Shown: one piece after another, positions 13,582 through 26,240 of the stretch
Layout of the letters: each line of letters starts with the position of its first letter
Numbering within the stretch: the stretch's first letter is position 1
Assembly (NCBI GenBank): GCA_037833965.1
Contig: AP031355.1
Location: forward strand, 15,587,501 to 15,651,500
DNA from: Marchantia polymorpha subsp. ruderalis
Taxonomy: Eukaryota; Streptophyta; Marchantiopsida; Marchantiales; Marchantiaceae
Direction of reading: 5' to 3'
DNA: 64,000 nt
Program-made: the position numbers and the translations under genes
Notes under the pieces: generated by a model
The model's input: the letters and a program-made list of their open reading frames with translations, nothing else
The model's database searches: none
What the model was told of the DNA's origin: nothing

Positions 13582-14379
13582 CAGAGATAACTAATCTCTT
13601 ACTATGTTAAATGCTCAAAATTGATCAAAATTTTGTGAAGATTGAATACTTTGTCGTTGTGATTGAATTATGTTTATATTTTTAATATCTAAATCATACT
13701 TTTCTTATCAACGCATATATAATAATTTAAGTGTATTTATTATACTAGTCAATTTAAGGTTTGATTATGATTGATTTGAATTGAATATTTCTAATTTAAT
13801 TTATATGATTAGTTCTATATCTTGAAAAAGATTGAAATACTTATTTCATTTTTTGGTTGTTGATAATTATTTATAATAATAATAAAATCAAAATTTACTC
13901 AAATAGATGTTATTTTTTGATTGATTTGATTATAGAATGATTTGATTCATTTGAACTAACTAAATATTATAATGATTTCATGGCAAGATGAAAATCTTGA
14001 AGTTTCAAACTCTTCTATATCATATTTTGCTTTAACAATTGATCTAAAATAATTTCCAAAAGTTCTAGCTAAAACAATAGTATGTAGTTATATAATTTTT
14101 TTATATAAACTAGTAAAATTTACTAAGTTTGATTACAATGAACATAATATATATTGTAAATAAAATTTTTTATTAAATAATTATTCAAGTAATATAAATA
14201 GAGGTTGACAAAAATTTCTAATGCAAATTTGAAAAAATATATTTGCGAGTTTTTGTTTCAGCGATAAATAATTTATTTGAGAACTGTACTTGAATGTGTG
14301 TGAGAGTCTACATTGAGCTACGAAAGAGGGTGTTATATGAAAGAGATTTTAATCATAGCCATACGTTTCATCCATTTGT

Positions 14380-14463
14380 TGCTAGCTGTGGGGTTTAAAC
14401 CCACGCGTACTGATGTACAGACGATCTTAAGTCGTCCCCCTTAGACCACTCGGGCAAGCTAGC
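14380..14463 (-). tRNA. tRNA-Leu (UAA anticodon), class II, nuclear/cytosolic type
   Basis: The minus strand folds as a full class II cloverleaf: acceptor GCTAGCT/AGCTAGC, D stem CCC/GGG with loop GAGTGGTCTAAG, anticodon stem GACGA/TCGTC with loop CTTAAGA, long variable arm GTAC-ATCA-GTAC, T stem GTGGG/CCCAC, and discriminator A (14380). The anticodon TAA reads UUA codons. All stems pair perfectly. Oddities: the T loop is TTTAAAC rather than TTCRANY, so C56, part of the internal promoter B box and of the G19-C56 contact, is T. In addition, no run of four T lies within about 50 bases downstream as a Pol III terminator. It may be weakly transcribed or recently inactivated. Confidence 0.85.
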
Positions 14464-15330
14464 TCGGTTAAAATGACCTTTAAGAGTAAAATAACTCAAT
14501 TACATTCATCATGAGCTACTTGAAAACATGTTGTGTACATCCGACTGAAGTTAGTTTCGAGATCCAATTATCACTGAGTCCTTGGATACCTAATTCATAG
14601 GTAACCAAGTGCTAAAGTCTAGTAGAATATCGTTTGTTTGACTCTTAGATCTCAATCATTTCTAATAAGTTATTTTATTGATTAAAATTAGTTCCCAAAT
14701 CTATATAACAGGTTTTGTTGAAGTAGTCTACGAAATGTTTAGATTTGATAAATAGATTTTAAGGTTAATTAAAAACAATAATTATTTTGACATAAATTCA
14801 AGTGATGAATTATACATTTTTCTATGTATCTAATTATCAGAAACTAGTTTCAAGTAAGTCAAAAATTTATTTTCATATCAATATGAATATTTAGTTCTAA
14901 ACAATATCAGATTAGAGAATTAATTGTATTTGAATTGTTACTTCTAATCACGATAGATGTACCAAAGTTCCAAAGAGAGTGTGTATGATTCTTGAACTAA
15001 TATATCTTAATGTGTAGTTTCTTTCTTTGTACTCCATCATGTATCACCTAGTGCCAGCCAAAAAAATTCTTCTTATTCACAACTCACATGATTAAATATG
15101 GATAATTGACACTTTAAAATCTAAAATACTCTTAAAAAAAGATCCACGAGGTTGCAATAGAAACAAACATGAAAGCATTGGAACATATATAACTTGACTC
15201 ATATATTGGAGTTGAAAAATCCGGTCTAAACTCTTCACAAACCTTCTACAATTATGCATTCTTTTCAATTTAGACACGAGTAGATCATACATTCACCTTC
15301 AATCTTAAATATTATTAGGAGGAGGAAAAT

Positions 15331-18300
15331 AAACGAAATTACCAAGTTCTACTAATCTAGTCTCGCCAATTCGGCCCTAGATTGACATTGCCGAATTGCC
15401 CGAAATGTCAATCCACTGGTGGGCTGTTGGAGAACCCGTGATAGCCGTGAAACAAAGCCCTGTTTTCCGGAAGGGGATCTGATTGAATATGGACTGTGAC
15501 CTTCGAGCAGAGCACTCCTCGAAAGTGGGACAAAATAACCCGCCGCTCGAGCAGGTCTACTCGCAATGCCACAAAGCTTCGAGAAATGTTGTCAGCATGC
15601 TCACACTCGGGCTAAATTGCCGACAGAATGGACCTCCGCCTGATACGGCTCGACATGGGTCCGTACTCCCCCCCTCGTCCCCCCTATCGGCAACAATGGA
15701 AAGAGTGAGAGGCGTGGATGGGCGTTACGGAGCCGCCCAGCACCAGCGCAGCAGTCAGTCAGAGATTCTTCCGAATGCTCCATCTACGAAAGGCCAGCCC
15801 GGCGCTTTTTACAACATGCGCCATGCAGAGCAATGGCTTTCCTCTCCAGGGGCCAACTATCATGGCCTCCCCATGCGCAAGTCCATGCAGAAGAACGACG
15901 AAGACCACTCGAATAGCCCCCAAAAGACGAAGGAGGAAAACACGTGCAGAGCCCACTCTTGCACGTTGATATCCTTGTTTCGTTCATGTTGTTGTGATCT
16001 CTCTCTCTCTGTGGGAGTCTCATTCTGTCGTTCTTCTCTCTCTTGAATTCTTTTGATTGCCCCTGACTCCGCATTTCCTTTTTCTCTTTTCTCGCCCTTT
16101 TGCTATCTAGAGAGGGAGAGGATCTCTCCTCTCTCTCACCCATAGGGAGGCCGGACACAAAAGTCACCATATTTACATGCATCCGTGAAAACGAGGATGA
16201 TCTGCAAGTAAGGGTTTTTTTAATTTTCTTTGGTCACTGCATGCCCAGGAACGGATGCAAAGTGGAGGTACTTGGGATGTCCCTCTGGATTGAGGATTTG
16301 CATGCCTTGAGATTTCAAATGGTTAGCTATGGCTTTGTTGTTGTTGTTGTTGTTATTTGAGTCCTAGTTTTGTTTTTCGTCACGTGTCGCTCGTCATGTA
16401 TCTCTGGCCTTACGCCTCCAACATTGCGTCTTCACGGCTTTCAATATGATATTGCGATCTGGACTCGGAATATTGTAGCCCACCAGGTCATGGATCTACG
16501 AAACCTTCGTTCATACAAACCCCAAAGGAGGCTCCAGGAAAGGGGAAAATTATTGATTTCATTATTGGAAGGAATATCTACACACGTCTGCCTCCTAATC
16601 CGCGCCCCCAATGTTGCTGGAGTGTGTTGATCCTCTGCTCTATGATATTTTTTTACACGAACCAAAATAACAGTCGCCATCGCCCCCAATGGATCTTTCT
16701 TCATCTCTCCTTCTTGATTCTCTCGATCATTTCTGGCAAAAAACTGGATAAAAAGAGAGGCCAATTGCATCATCATAGTGTAGATTGGGGAACAGGAAAC
16801 TGGCGGCCAAGAGTTGGTTCCTAGCACTAGATTCCAAAGCAAGCTCGTAGCAGTCCACTTTAACGTCACTTGTGTCACTCGGTCTCCAAGCGAGCGAAAG
16901 ACGAAATAAAATAGAGTATAGTGAAGCATTTTGCGATCGGGTGGAGTCCGTGACGGAAGGACCGGTGGAGGAAATTAATCAAGTGGGAAACAGCAACGTC
17001 CTCGTAGTGGATTCGATTGCATGGAGAGTCAAAGACAAGTCCCCAGGGCAAAAGTGATATAAGTTGGTGAGCAGCACCACCTTCTGAAGGCGAGCTTGTG
17101 CAGGAACATATGCCCTCTCTCTTTTTGTGTCATGGCAGGCAATACTGCCTGAGTTGATATACTCCTATCAGCCGAATAAAATGTCAGTTCTTCGGGCCCT
17201 TGAGAGTGGATGGCAAAGCATGAGTAACATAATCCAGGAACGGGGTCTCTGAGAGGGTATGGGGAGTGGTTGTTTATTCGGTTGAAGTATATCCAAATAA
17301 GTCAGATTTGAATGATATATAGTATATTGAGCAGTTTGTCCCCCACCATCCTCGTTCCATAAGTCGAGAGACACCACCGCAGGGATGTACAGATTAGTAT
17401 CATCAACAACGTTGAGCACCGTAGAGGAACACATAGGTCACAATAAGCTCTCCTTGCCCCTAAGTACACGAAGTTCCCTTTATGGCATCTCTTTAAACAA
17501 GAGGAACCGCCGAGGCAAAACGTTGCAACCATACAAAGAGAGGAAATTGGGAGATGGTTATAAGGTAAATTGCATATTACCACAGCATAAGCTCTCGAAG
17601 GCGTGTAATCACTGTGGTGAATGCTTTGGGCAAATGCTTTCCGAATGAACCATGACTGCCTGATACGAGGCTCGGCCCACAGGTCCATGGGTCACACGAA
17701 TTCTTTTTCATGAAGTAAGGAAATGCTCTACAATTACCACATTAGTTTGAAGTATTCAATAAAGTCTGCAGCCACGGAACATTTGGCTTTGGTTTGTCTA
17801 TAGAGGGGTGTCATTTCGTAGGCTTTCTCGCTTATGTCCATATTTTCTCTTTTTTATTTCGGTTTGGTCCTTGGGAATAAAGAGTGTCCCTTCAAGAGCA
17901 TGCGTAGGCTGGGTTGGAGATCTCAGAACTGCTTTGAGATTCTGTGCATAATGAACTCAGAGCCCTCCACTTGCTAGAAATCAGACATACTGTACATTGA
18001 GTGTGTGGAAAAGGGGGAAAAAAACTTAGGAGAACAAATAGAGAGGGAGAGAGAGATATTTCATTAATATCTCTGACCTGATCTTTAAAGGCATGAAGAT
18101 TTCGACTCATGTTTCTGCAGGAGCCACGTCTCGAAACCTACCAACATGTCCCCGAAAAAAATTGATGTGGCTTGCGAAAGACGAAGGCAAGCATCCGCGA
18201 TGTGTTCTGGGATCTTGTTTTTCCTCTACAAGAAAAGCAGAACGTGGTCCTCGACTTAATGATCATTTTGGAATTGACTTGCTGGAGAAATTCGCCCCCG

Positions 18301-19080
18301 ATTAGTTACGGGGCGCGCTTTCCCCCCTGCTCGCCCGACCAAGTGGGCTCGCTTTCGGTCTCTGCTTGGCATGCATTTGAGAAACTTGTAACCCTTCCTG
18401 GACCTCCTTCACAGGGAGAAATGCATGCCACAATGCCCTTGCAAAGGATCCGAGACGAAAGCAGTCCTTAGTAGAAACAACATCAAGCCGTGTGGGGAAC
18501 TGGAAGGGATCCTCAAAGAGCAGGACTGCTATCGATCACAGCTGTGATCTCGTCATCGCAGCTATGACCAGAAACAGGGCCCCGCAAATGTTGAGCCGCA
18601 TTGATTTCACCTTGAGAAAAGCAAGAACCGAACACGAGTCGTAGAATTTGATTGTGTCCATGACTGCAAGGCAGTCTGATAGGTTTGATTTGGAATATCA
18701 CAGCCATGCTTGGCCCCCAACTCCACCGAGGACTGGGAGAAAATCCGAAAAGGATGCGGCCTTCTTTCCACTGATAAACCGAACCACAACAGTCTGTCGT
18801 ACCAGTGCACCTTGTACGTCGTATTCAGCTTCGATGCCTTGCTTGCTAACAACGCTAGGACGGGCTCCTGGTTCAACGTGGATCTTGTAACGTCTAGCCT
18901 GCAAGAGTTTGCGCGACGACGTTGTAACGATAGTCTTCGGTATCCCACATCTATCTGTCGATGGATGGAGTACACATGTAAGACAATCATTGTTGAGCAG
19001 AACATATATCTACTTCAAGAGAAAAAGAACTTCTAGACATAATTTCGCTCTCGAACGTGTAGAGAGAGACGTATAATAAT
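15331..19080. other. intergenic, no gene recognised
   Basis: Normal-GC DNA with only short reading frames without family resemblance. It contains a TTG microsatellite at 16334-16353 and GAGA/CTCT-rich patches near 16000-16140 and 18040-18060. I see no RNA gene. Confidence 0.5.
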
Positions 19081-19255
19081 CTTTCAAATTATATTTGGAT
19101 TGATAGCTTTAAAATTTTTATGCTTCACAAAACTGGCACTGACAACCTTCAGACATCAAATCTCATTTACATCATTATTTATTTGGTTCAAAAATTTATT
19201 CATATTGAATTTTAGAAATATTCTTTATGTAAAAACTAAACACAACATCTTTGTA

Positions 19256-19949
19256 CATCCTAACCTCGATAATGTCACACTTTTTAATAAAACATCTCGA
19301 TATTGTCACCTTAAAGTTTCAAACCGATTTTTTTAGTGTAAAACTCACTCTTTATTATCACTATCACCCTCAATAATGTCACTATTTTTTTCCAAAATCT
19401 TCCATGTAAGTGTGATAATATCAAGTATGGATGGATTGTATAGCAGCAAAAAGTTCATGAGCTGTCCCTGTGATAAATGAAATGTTATTTAGAGGGTCAT
19501 GAGACGCTAAGCGAGTCACAGAAATATGCTAAGGATATTTTGAATTTTATGACTAGCCAAGGTTCTCAAGATTTTCAACACTCAAGAGTTGTTAGTAATG
19601 AAAAAAATCCATGAAAAATTCATTAAAATTGGTGTTGGATATTTAACATCACTAAAACAAGATGACGTTAAAAACTTCTTTGTTTTAAATGAGAGGTCTC
19701 TATTGGATCTCAATGACACATTATAATGTGTTTTTGTTGTTATTCACAATTTTGAATCATATTTTACATTTAAAAACTTTGAATATTTTCATTTTTAATT
19801 TTTTCTTCATAAATTTATATTTATAAATTTTCTAATTTTTTTAGATAATATCACATTATGCACACATCTTTAAAATGTGACATTATCAAAAATGCCACAC
19901 CTTATTTATATGCTGAAACGGAGGGTGTGATATTATCGAGGTTAGGGTG
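19256..19949 (+). mobile_element. pogo-type Tc1/mariner element, deleted, with TA target duplications
   Basis: The left end is CATCCTAACCTCGATAATG and the reverse-complemented right end CACCCTAACCTCGATAATA. The match continues through TCACAC, giving 25 bp inverted ends with two differences. TA flanks both sides (19254-19255 and 19950-19951). Related sub-terminal motifs (TCGATATTGTCACC, CTCAATAATGTCAC, GTGACATTATC) repeat inside both ends, possibly transposase-binding sites. At 694 bp the element is non-autonomous. It is a different family from the copy at 11586. Confidence 0.75.
19494..19700 (+). pseudogene. decayed C-terminal end of a pogo/jerky-type transposase
   Basis: One frame reads HETLSESQKYAKDILNFMTS. 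After a frameshift near 19560-19590 another frame reads LLVMKKIHEKFIKIGVGYL and then TSLKQDDVKNFF. The pattern (helical segment, then a closing KQ....FF) resembles the tail of pogo/Tigger transposases as recalled. Stops and the frameshift make it non-functional. Its place inside the inverted ends supports the reading. Confidence 0.4.
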
Positions 19950-19951
19950 TA

Positions 19952-22437
19952 ATACCTCAATATTTTGACCACGTTTGAGAGAGGAATGAAATAAGAGCAG
20001 TTTCTAAGACTTTATAGGTGAACATATTCATCGCTGGGAGAAACGAGATAAGTTCACTTCCGACATCTTGACGACATTTGTATCAATGAAAAGATCAATC
20101 AATCAAGTACTGATCGTTTTGCCAATATCTTATTACTTTGAATCTCAGCGTAAAGAATGTCAAATTTCTCGGTGGGAGTATTATTATATTATGTGTAAAA
20201 GTATACCGGAGAATGGATTCTAAACATAATCGACAAATTTCGGCTTTGTCGATTTTGTCATTGAACCGACATTTAATGAAATCACTACGGCGATGGAGTG
20301 GAATTTATCTTATTTCTAAGAGAAATGTTGATTTCTTCGAAACTTTATACAGAGCTTCTATCTGAGAGTGGATAACGAGCTGACTAAAAAAATAACAAAT
20401 TCTGTCGGGAGCCAAACGTGTGAATTTGCTTCAATAAAAATAGTTTTCTCTCCCTACATTCATTCGAAGCATGAAATCCAGTATCATCCAATGAGATAAA
20501 CTCATGTCCTCAAAGGGTCGAACCAATTTCACGACACTACGAAAAGCCGAAGAATGAACAGCATACGCTAATGAGAAATTCTTCGATGGGAGATTCCACA
20601 AACAGCAAACAGGCGAGCCAGAGGCAAGAGAAGTGACCACACGGTAAAGCGAACGGGCAAATCGGATAAGTTGGTGCAACTCTTGCGACGCAGGATTTAC
20701 GTCGATACGAACCCGGGATAGTACAACCGTAGGTCACATGCTACGGAGCGTAGGGCGAAATGGAGGAGACACGAGCTTGCAGCGTGTGTGTGTGTGGTTG
20801 CAGATGAGGTCGAAATAAAAGAAAAGTGACCTCAAAAGACGATTATATCATGAACCCATCTACGATACTAGTAGGCGTATGGATCAGGGACCTAGATCGA
20901 GCGATCGATTGATTGTTGTGGAGAGTGGTGGCGTACGTGGGAGTCTTAGACTCGAGGGCTGGGCGCAAAGCCACCACACACGAACGAGTGGAGACTTAAC
21001 CTCTAACCGCACCGGTGGACCAGTTAAATGTGGTTCGCACACCGTGCCAGTGGTTACGAGTCCAGTCAAATGCTAACCACAGAGGCCAAGGTGTACCGCA
21101 GTGTACTCCTGACAGAGCGACGGTGCCGGCTGTGGGCCTCAGTGACGAGCTGCGAGTGTGGTTACGGCTCAGTCACCTTTCCGGACGGGGCCGAAAGAGT
21201 CATCATGCTCATGCTGGTGGAGAGAGATGATGGAGCCGGGCAGCGGAGGGCGGGGTATCTTTGTTAATTTAGTGGGACGGGAAAATGTATTGTGGCGTGA
21301 CTTATGTCTTTCGAGATATTACAAATTCCCACAATAACGCGGTTGCAGGAGGTGATGATGATCCTTGCTCAGACCGATAAAGCTGGTGCCGGGAAAAACT
21401 ATACAATGAAATCCAACTATTTGAAACACGAAGAGAAATGATGACTGACAAAAGCGTAAGCGAGCAGCTCTTTTCGCTGATTCTTCGATTTTGGAGTTTC
21501 TTTAGATTTTTCCGCTCGGGACTTCTTTTGCCTTCTGTACAGGTCAGCGAGAATGGTTTCCGGCGTAGGATAAAGTACTCATCGTTCATTGTCGCGTTCA
21601 ATTTCGCGAGAACACCTTCATGTCGAAAAAGCTGCATAATCTGGATCATAGAATATTAGCCTCCTTGTAAGTGCACGTGCACCCTGAAACTGCTGACTTC
21701 CGTAGGTTTCTTGAAGGTTTGAAGAAATTCTTGTCAAATATAATGCTAAAATACACCTGCAAGATTCTCGATGTTTCCTCATAGAAAGCTTTTCTCTGGT
21801 TTTTCATTTTCTCACATGTCACATTCGGTTTCAGTACAACGTGTGACCTGCTCAGCTGTTACGTGACTCACCATTGCAGGACCAACTGCACTTCCTCCTC
21901 TCCTGATTCAACACATATGCTGCGCATTATCCAAATTAACCTAATCATATCTACCAATGCTGGTTATAATTTCCAAATCTGGAGCAGAACTTCCCAAAAA
22001 GTTGATTACATGAATACGATGAAACCTCTACAAATTGGAAGAGCAAAAGGGCAAGAGCCAAGAATGTCTATCTTTATCTCATGTAAATGTCGAGCTATAC
22101 AACACATATTTCTTTAGAAGGAACTGAATCAAAGGCCAAAGGAGAAAAATCACTGGCTTGCAATGCGACAATTATCATCCCGCTGACTAAAATACCAAAA
22201 TGACTAAGAAATCTTTTCGTGCTAATATCAGCAACCCACGGGCACCTTCTTAAATGGATCACCACAGCTGTCCTCAAAACGGGGCTCAGCCCTCACGGTT
22301 CGGCTTCTCCATCCCCTTCCTCTTAGGATGTCCCATAAGAGACAATGGAAGAGGAAGCCATTGATTACAGAGTTTATGAAGTATTGTATTGTGAGGTTAA
22401 GTGTGAACACTCGTGGGAAGAGTTTGACATGACAGCT
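19952..22437. other. intergenic, no gene recognised
   Basis: AT-rich up to about 20400, then normal GC. It includes a short TG microsatellite at 20783-20795. No gene, RNA or complete repeat could be supported. Confidence 0.45.
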
Positions 22438-23810
22438 TGTGGTTTAAAATCTCTAACAATTAAGGTTATTTGAAGACTATATGGAGTGTTTTTTCACCTT
22501 ACAAAGTTTTATGTATCATGTTTAACATCACAAAGAAAAACAGGCAAATGTTTACTTTCATTCAACAAGATTAGAGGAAAAAAACAGTAATAGAAGATAG
22601 ATCATAGTGGAAATCAAACATCATTATTGAAATGAGCTTGGAACTATACAAGTACATTCAATAAAAGATAAATATAAAAAATACAAGATTAGAAACTCAG
22701 CACTAGCATGAAATTGAGCATCATACAAACACTACTTTCAGCTTAGTGATGTATTACAAATTAACAGTCATAGTTATATATTTATCAAAAAAAAATTTGA
22801 TTATAAAAACTGACAGTACACTAAGTGTACTGTCAGTTAAGCTAATATAAAGTTAACAAATGTGTGATCTACACATTGGCAATTTTTTTAAAAATCAAAA
22901 TTGAAAAACAATGATATAAGCTTTATTTGATGTTTCGCATAAACGAAATGGATAAAGCAATCTTATATTAAATGAATCAAAATTTCAAAGCTTGTTCAAA
23001 ATTCACATTTATATTAACTCAAAAATAGATCAATCTCCAATTAAATGTATCTAACATGTTACGGATCATTGAATGATAATGTTAGTAGAGAGTTTACTAA
23101 TATAACTCAAAATTGATCACATTTGAATTATACTTTATTCAAAAATATCTTTACTTGTATTCAAAGTTGACATCTATTATATGTTTATGATCCAATAATA
23201 TTTAATCTAAAAAATGTTTCCTCACATAAAAATTAATGATTTTTGCAACCTTTACAAGACTGATGCTCAACAACATGCAAAATAATATCTCTTGAAGTCT
23301 TATGAACAGAATGATGCTACAAAATGATAGAATATTATCTCCTTTAATCTTACAAAAATCATCAATCCTCCTACTTATAAAATATCATTACTGAATCCAA
23401 TGATTAGAAGATATCGCATTTGGTCACACATTCATTGTAAGGTTTCACCATTGGAAATTATCTTGATCCAACATTGAAACAAATAGAATTGATGTGTTAG
23501 TTAAATGCATAATTTTCCCCATATGATTCTCAACTATCAAGTGTTGTGGTATGTGAAGGGTTTGACAAACAAGCAATATATATATCTAGAGCAAGTCCGA
23601 TATTTATGAGATTGCTTAACCCAATTCTTAGATGAGATGCGTTGTGTTTTGTGAATGTATTATTCGTATCTGTAACGCGACATAATTTTGGAGGAGAAAG
23701 TCAGTAGCAAGTCACTTTACGTAAGTATGATGAAATTGTGGAATATGTGGAAAATTTCAAGACCATAATTCTACACGCTAGTACACTCGCTAGTGGCAAT
23801 CTTTTCGAAC
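22438..23810. repeat. AT-rich island, probable transposon remnant
   Basis: A sharp AT-rich block without any open frame of note. It contains a perfect 15 bp palindrome (separate entry). No terminal repeats were found by eye, so the element type is unknown. Confidence 0.4.
22808..22838. repeat. perfect inverted repeat, 15 bp arms with a 1-base spacer
   Basis: AACTGACAGTACACT at 22808-22822 is followed by a single A and its exact reverse complement at 22824-22838. It can form a hairpin or cruciform. It lies inside an AT-rich island and has no adjacent gene. Confidence 0.9.
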
Positions 23811-26240
23811 GAGGAGAAAAAATGGGGTGCTGGAAATTGCTATGGACGCAAACTTGAACTTGCACTCATTACTGAACGACCGCCACAAGATTGCTCGAAG
23901 CGTGAAATCCACAACTTTGGCCGTCTGTCATCGCCCACATGACCCCAAGCACACGAACGTCGTTGCGACGGAAAAGAAGTTCATGTCGGAGTGCTCGGCT
24001 GCTTATGAGGCCAAGGCTGGAAGGGGGAAGGGAGGGAGTCCCATACTACAGACCTCCCTTCGGGCCTCGTGGAGCCAAAATGGTGAGCTTTGGAGCATTA
24101 TGGGGGCGAGAGAGCCTCAAAATTAGAGAAAGCAGGTACGAACAGTCCTTATTATGCTGTGCAGTGTTCATGTCGTTGGAGTTCCACGAAGAGCTGAGTT
24201 GACCCCGTTCCATAGCGCAGGGAGATTGCAATATTAGTGAGGTCATTTGACGGCTGCCAAGGGGGAACGTGGGCAGAACCATGCCATTTTTCGAGCTTCT
24301 GGAACTGCTCTGAATATTTTGATCGCCCACCTAACTCAACCCTAACAATGGTGCCGAAGTTCGAGTGCGGTGACGATGCACAGCCCCTCTCCTGCTGCAC
24401 ATGCGGACTTGAGCTGCAGTCGAGTCTGGTCTGGTCTGGTAGAGAGTCGGCTACTCGGAGGCGATTCGGAGACGTGGCTTTATGGAAGCCAGCGTGAGCT
24501 CTGTGGACACAGTCCTAGATTTGAACTCCTCACCAACTTTATTTTCGGAGAAGTTTGAGGTCGGAGAAATAAGCGCAGCAGATTACGACGATCTAAGGAT
24601 CTGGATGTTTATTATTTTAACCTGGGTTCGCTCTTCTTCTCCTTCTCCCTCCTCCTCCTCTCGATCCTAGGACTCCGCGGAGACTCACAAATGGAGCTAC
24701 TGCACTGCACTGTTGTCTTCCTGTTGCCCGGTCGAAGGAGGTATCTTTGGAGGAAGTTCTTACAACATGGTTCTTCCGGGGTTCTTGATGAGGCAGTCGC
24801 AATCGGAGTTTTGCCTCATACACAAACATCGAGGTGGAGGAGGGACATCATTCGGGAGCTTAGACTTGACGGCTGTCAATTTTATTACGAGCTTATCTTA
24901 CGGAGGAATATAATCCTCGCAAGATCTCAACCTTGACATATCATATGGGAACTTTCTGGCGGGCATCATCCTACCTCCCGAGGCTAATGCCCGCCAGAAG
25001 AAGCAAAACCTCACCCGACATGCATGAACAAAGCCAGGATCTCAGTGGAAGAGTACTCAAAACGTGATGAAATTGCCAACAGGCGAACAAGTCAGCCTAA
25101 ATCTTCAATAATTACTCCGGCCAAACTTTCCAGAAAGTATTCTTTATTCCTTCAACTCAGCATCGCCCCACTGTTGAGCAGTCAATGCAGGGTCGCCAAT
25201 CTTCTGATGTATTCTGTCTGCTTGTTACACCCAAAGTTGCAGATACTATATCTCACTGTAGTCTCAGCTGAGCTTGGCACAGTGAGTTTGTCACGCGATT
25301 TCCTCTTGTGGAATCCGAGCTTTGACTTGAAATAACCCTTGAAGCAAGGCTTTCCCGCTCCTCCATCACTGTCGCAATGGGAGCCGAGATCTCTTGAATT
25401 GACTTGCGAGCTCTTCACCTTTAAATGAAAGTTGGAGTACGTGCGGACCTTGCAGACGTCGGCAGAACAGACCTAGTTCTTGAGCTTCAGGTTCCTCCTC
25501 CTCCTCTAAATTCATGCTTTACAAATGGAGCCGCTGAGCTCGCCGGACATTGTCTGCTCTTTCTCCGCGGTTGGATCACAAGATTTGACCGGGCCCAAGT
25601 TGGATAAACTTGAAGATATTTGTGTCTTTCGAGTCATTGACACTAAATTTCGGACTGCAAAACAAAATTCCGGAACTCCTCGAGTAAATGGAGGCTTTTA
25701 GTTGGTCCATCACCTTTTGACTGCCTCCACGGTTCGCCACTTGGATAAAAGGTGGATAAACCTGAAGGAATCTTTGCGGTCGTTTCTCCGAACCGATTCA
25801 GCAGGTGCTGCGCTGCGGATAGATTTCATGACAAGCGGACAGCTTGCGGTCGTGAATCGCAAAACCCGCGGCGAAATTCGGAGCTGGAACACAATGAAAG
25901 CAAGAGTCCATCCTCTCATCCATGCATGGACTTCACTCACTCGCCGCAACACTTCACCAAGGCCACACAAGTGCATAGTTCTTTGGCACTAAATCTCGGC
26001 TATAAGACTTGATGTGATCGAGCAGGTCGCCACTATTTTGACTCATGACAGCGGCGCCTCGAAACCCAGCGCCTTGGGGTCATTTCATAATCTCTCGCGC
26101 GCTCGTGGCACACAAGCCCCAACCCATGTCTGCGCTGAATCTTGCTAAGTAGCGCCGAACGAGATGATCGAGCACTCCGTGAATGAATCCGAATGCATTG
26201 GTAACAGAGGGTTACGTCTCATTGTCATCTCGAGTGGAAG
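23811..26240. other. intergenic, no gene recognised
   Basis: Normal-GC DNA with short overlapping reading frames only. Trinucleotide TCC/CTC runs occur at 24630-24662 and 25495-25507. It includes the hairpin at 24954-24999. Confidence 0.5.
24954..24999. repeat. inverted repeat, 13 bp GC-rich arms, 20-base loop
   Basis: TTCTGGCGGGCAT at 24954-24966 is the exact reverse complement of 24987-24999. A transcript in either direction would form a stable hairpin. No neighbouring gene explains it. Confidence 0.85.

Larger units (their letters stand above)
12660..13597. mobile_element. MULE-like (Pack-MULE type) element carrying a captured LHCII fragment
   Basis: Inverted ends of at least 93 bp lie at about 12672-12764 and 13487-13581. 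By eye about 80% of positions match, including the shared blocks CCCTCACCTTA, TAGAAGCT, AGCCAAT and GACCGACC. Most differences are C/T or G/A changes, as expected from methylation decay. Long inverted ends around host-gene sequence are typical of Mutator-like Pack elements. Nearly all the space between the ends derives from an LHCII gene. The outermost few bases and the target duplication are not resolved; ttac at both flanks is not enough to define a 9 bp duplication. No transposase is present. Confidence 0.65.
9340..15330. repeat. AT-rich transposon-remnant island
   Basis: Base composition falls sharply at about 9340 and recovers at about 15330. The island holds a pogo-like element, a MULE-like element with a captured gene fragment, and a tRNA gene, each listed separately. 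Between 9500 and 10735 there are short, protein-like but interrupted frames, for example 10340-10735 on the plus strand, which I cannot assign to a family. No complete transposase or polymerase is visible. 10740-11580 and 13600-14370 are AT-rich with no recognisable gene. Confidence 0.6.

Noticed and set aside
19047..19980. Second, outer inverted pair (CTCTCGAACGTG / CTCTCAAACGTG) around the pogo-type element
   Set aside because: Only 12 bases with one mismatch and no target duplication; may be chance.
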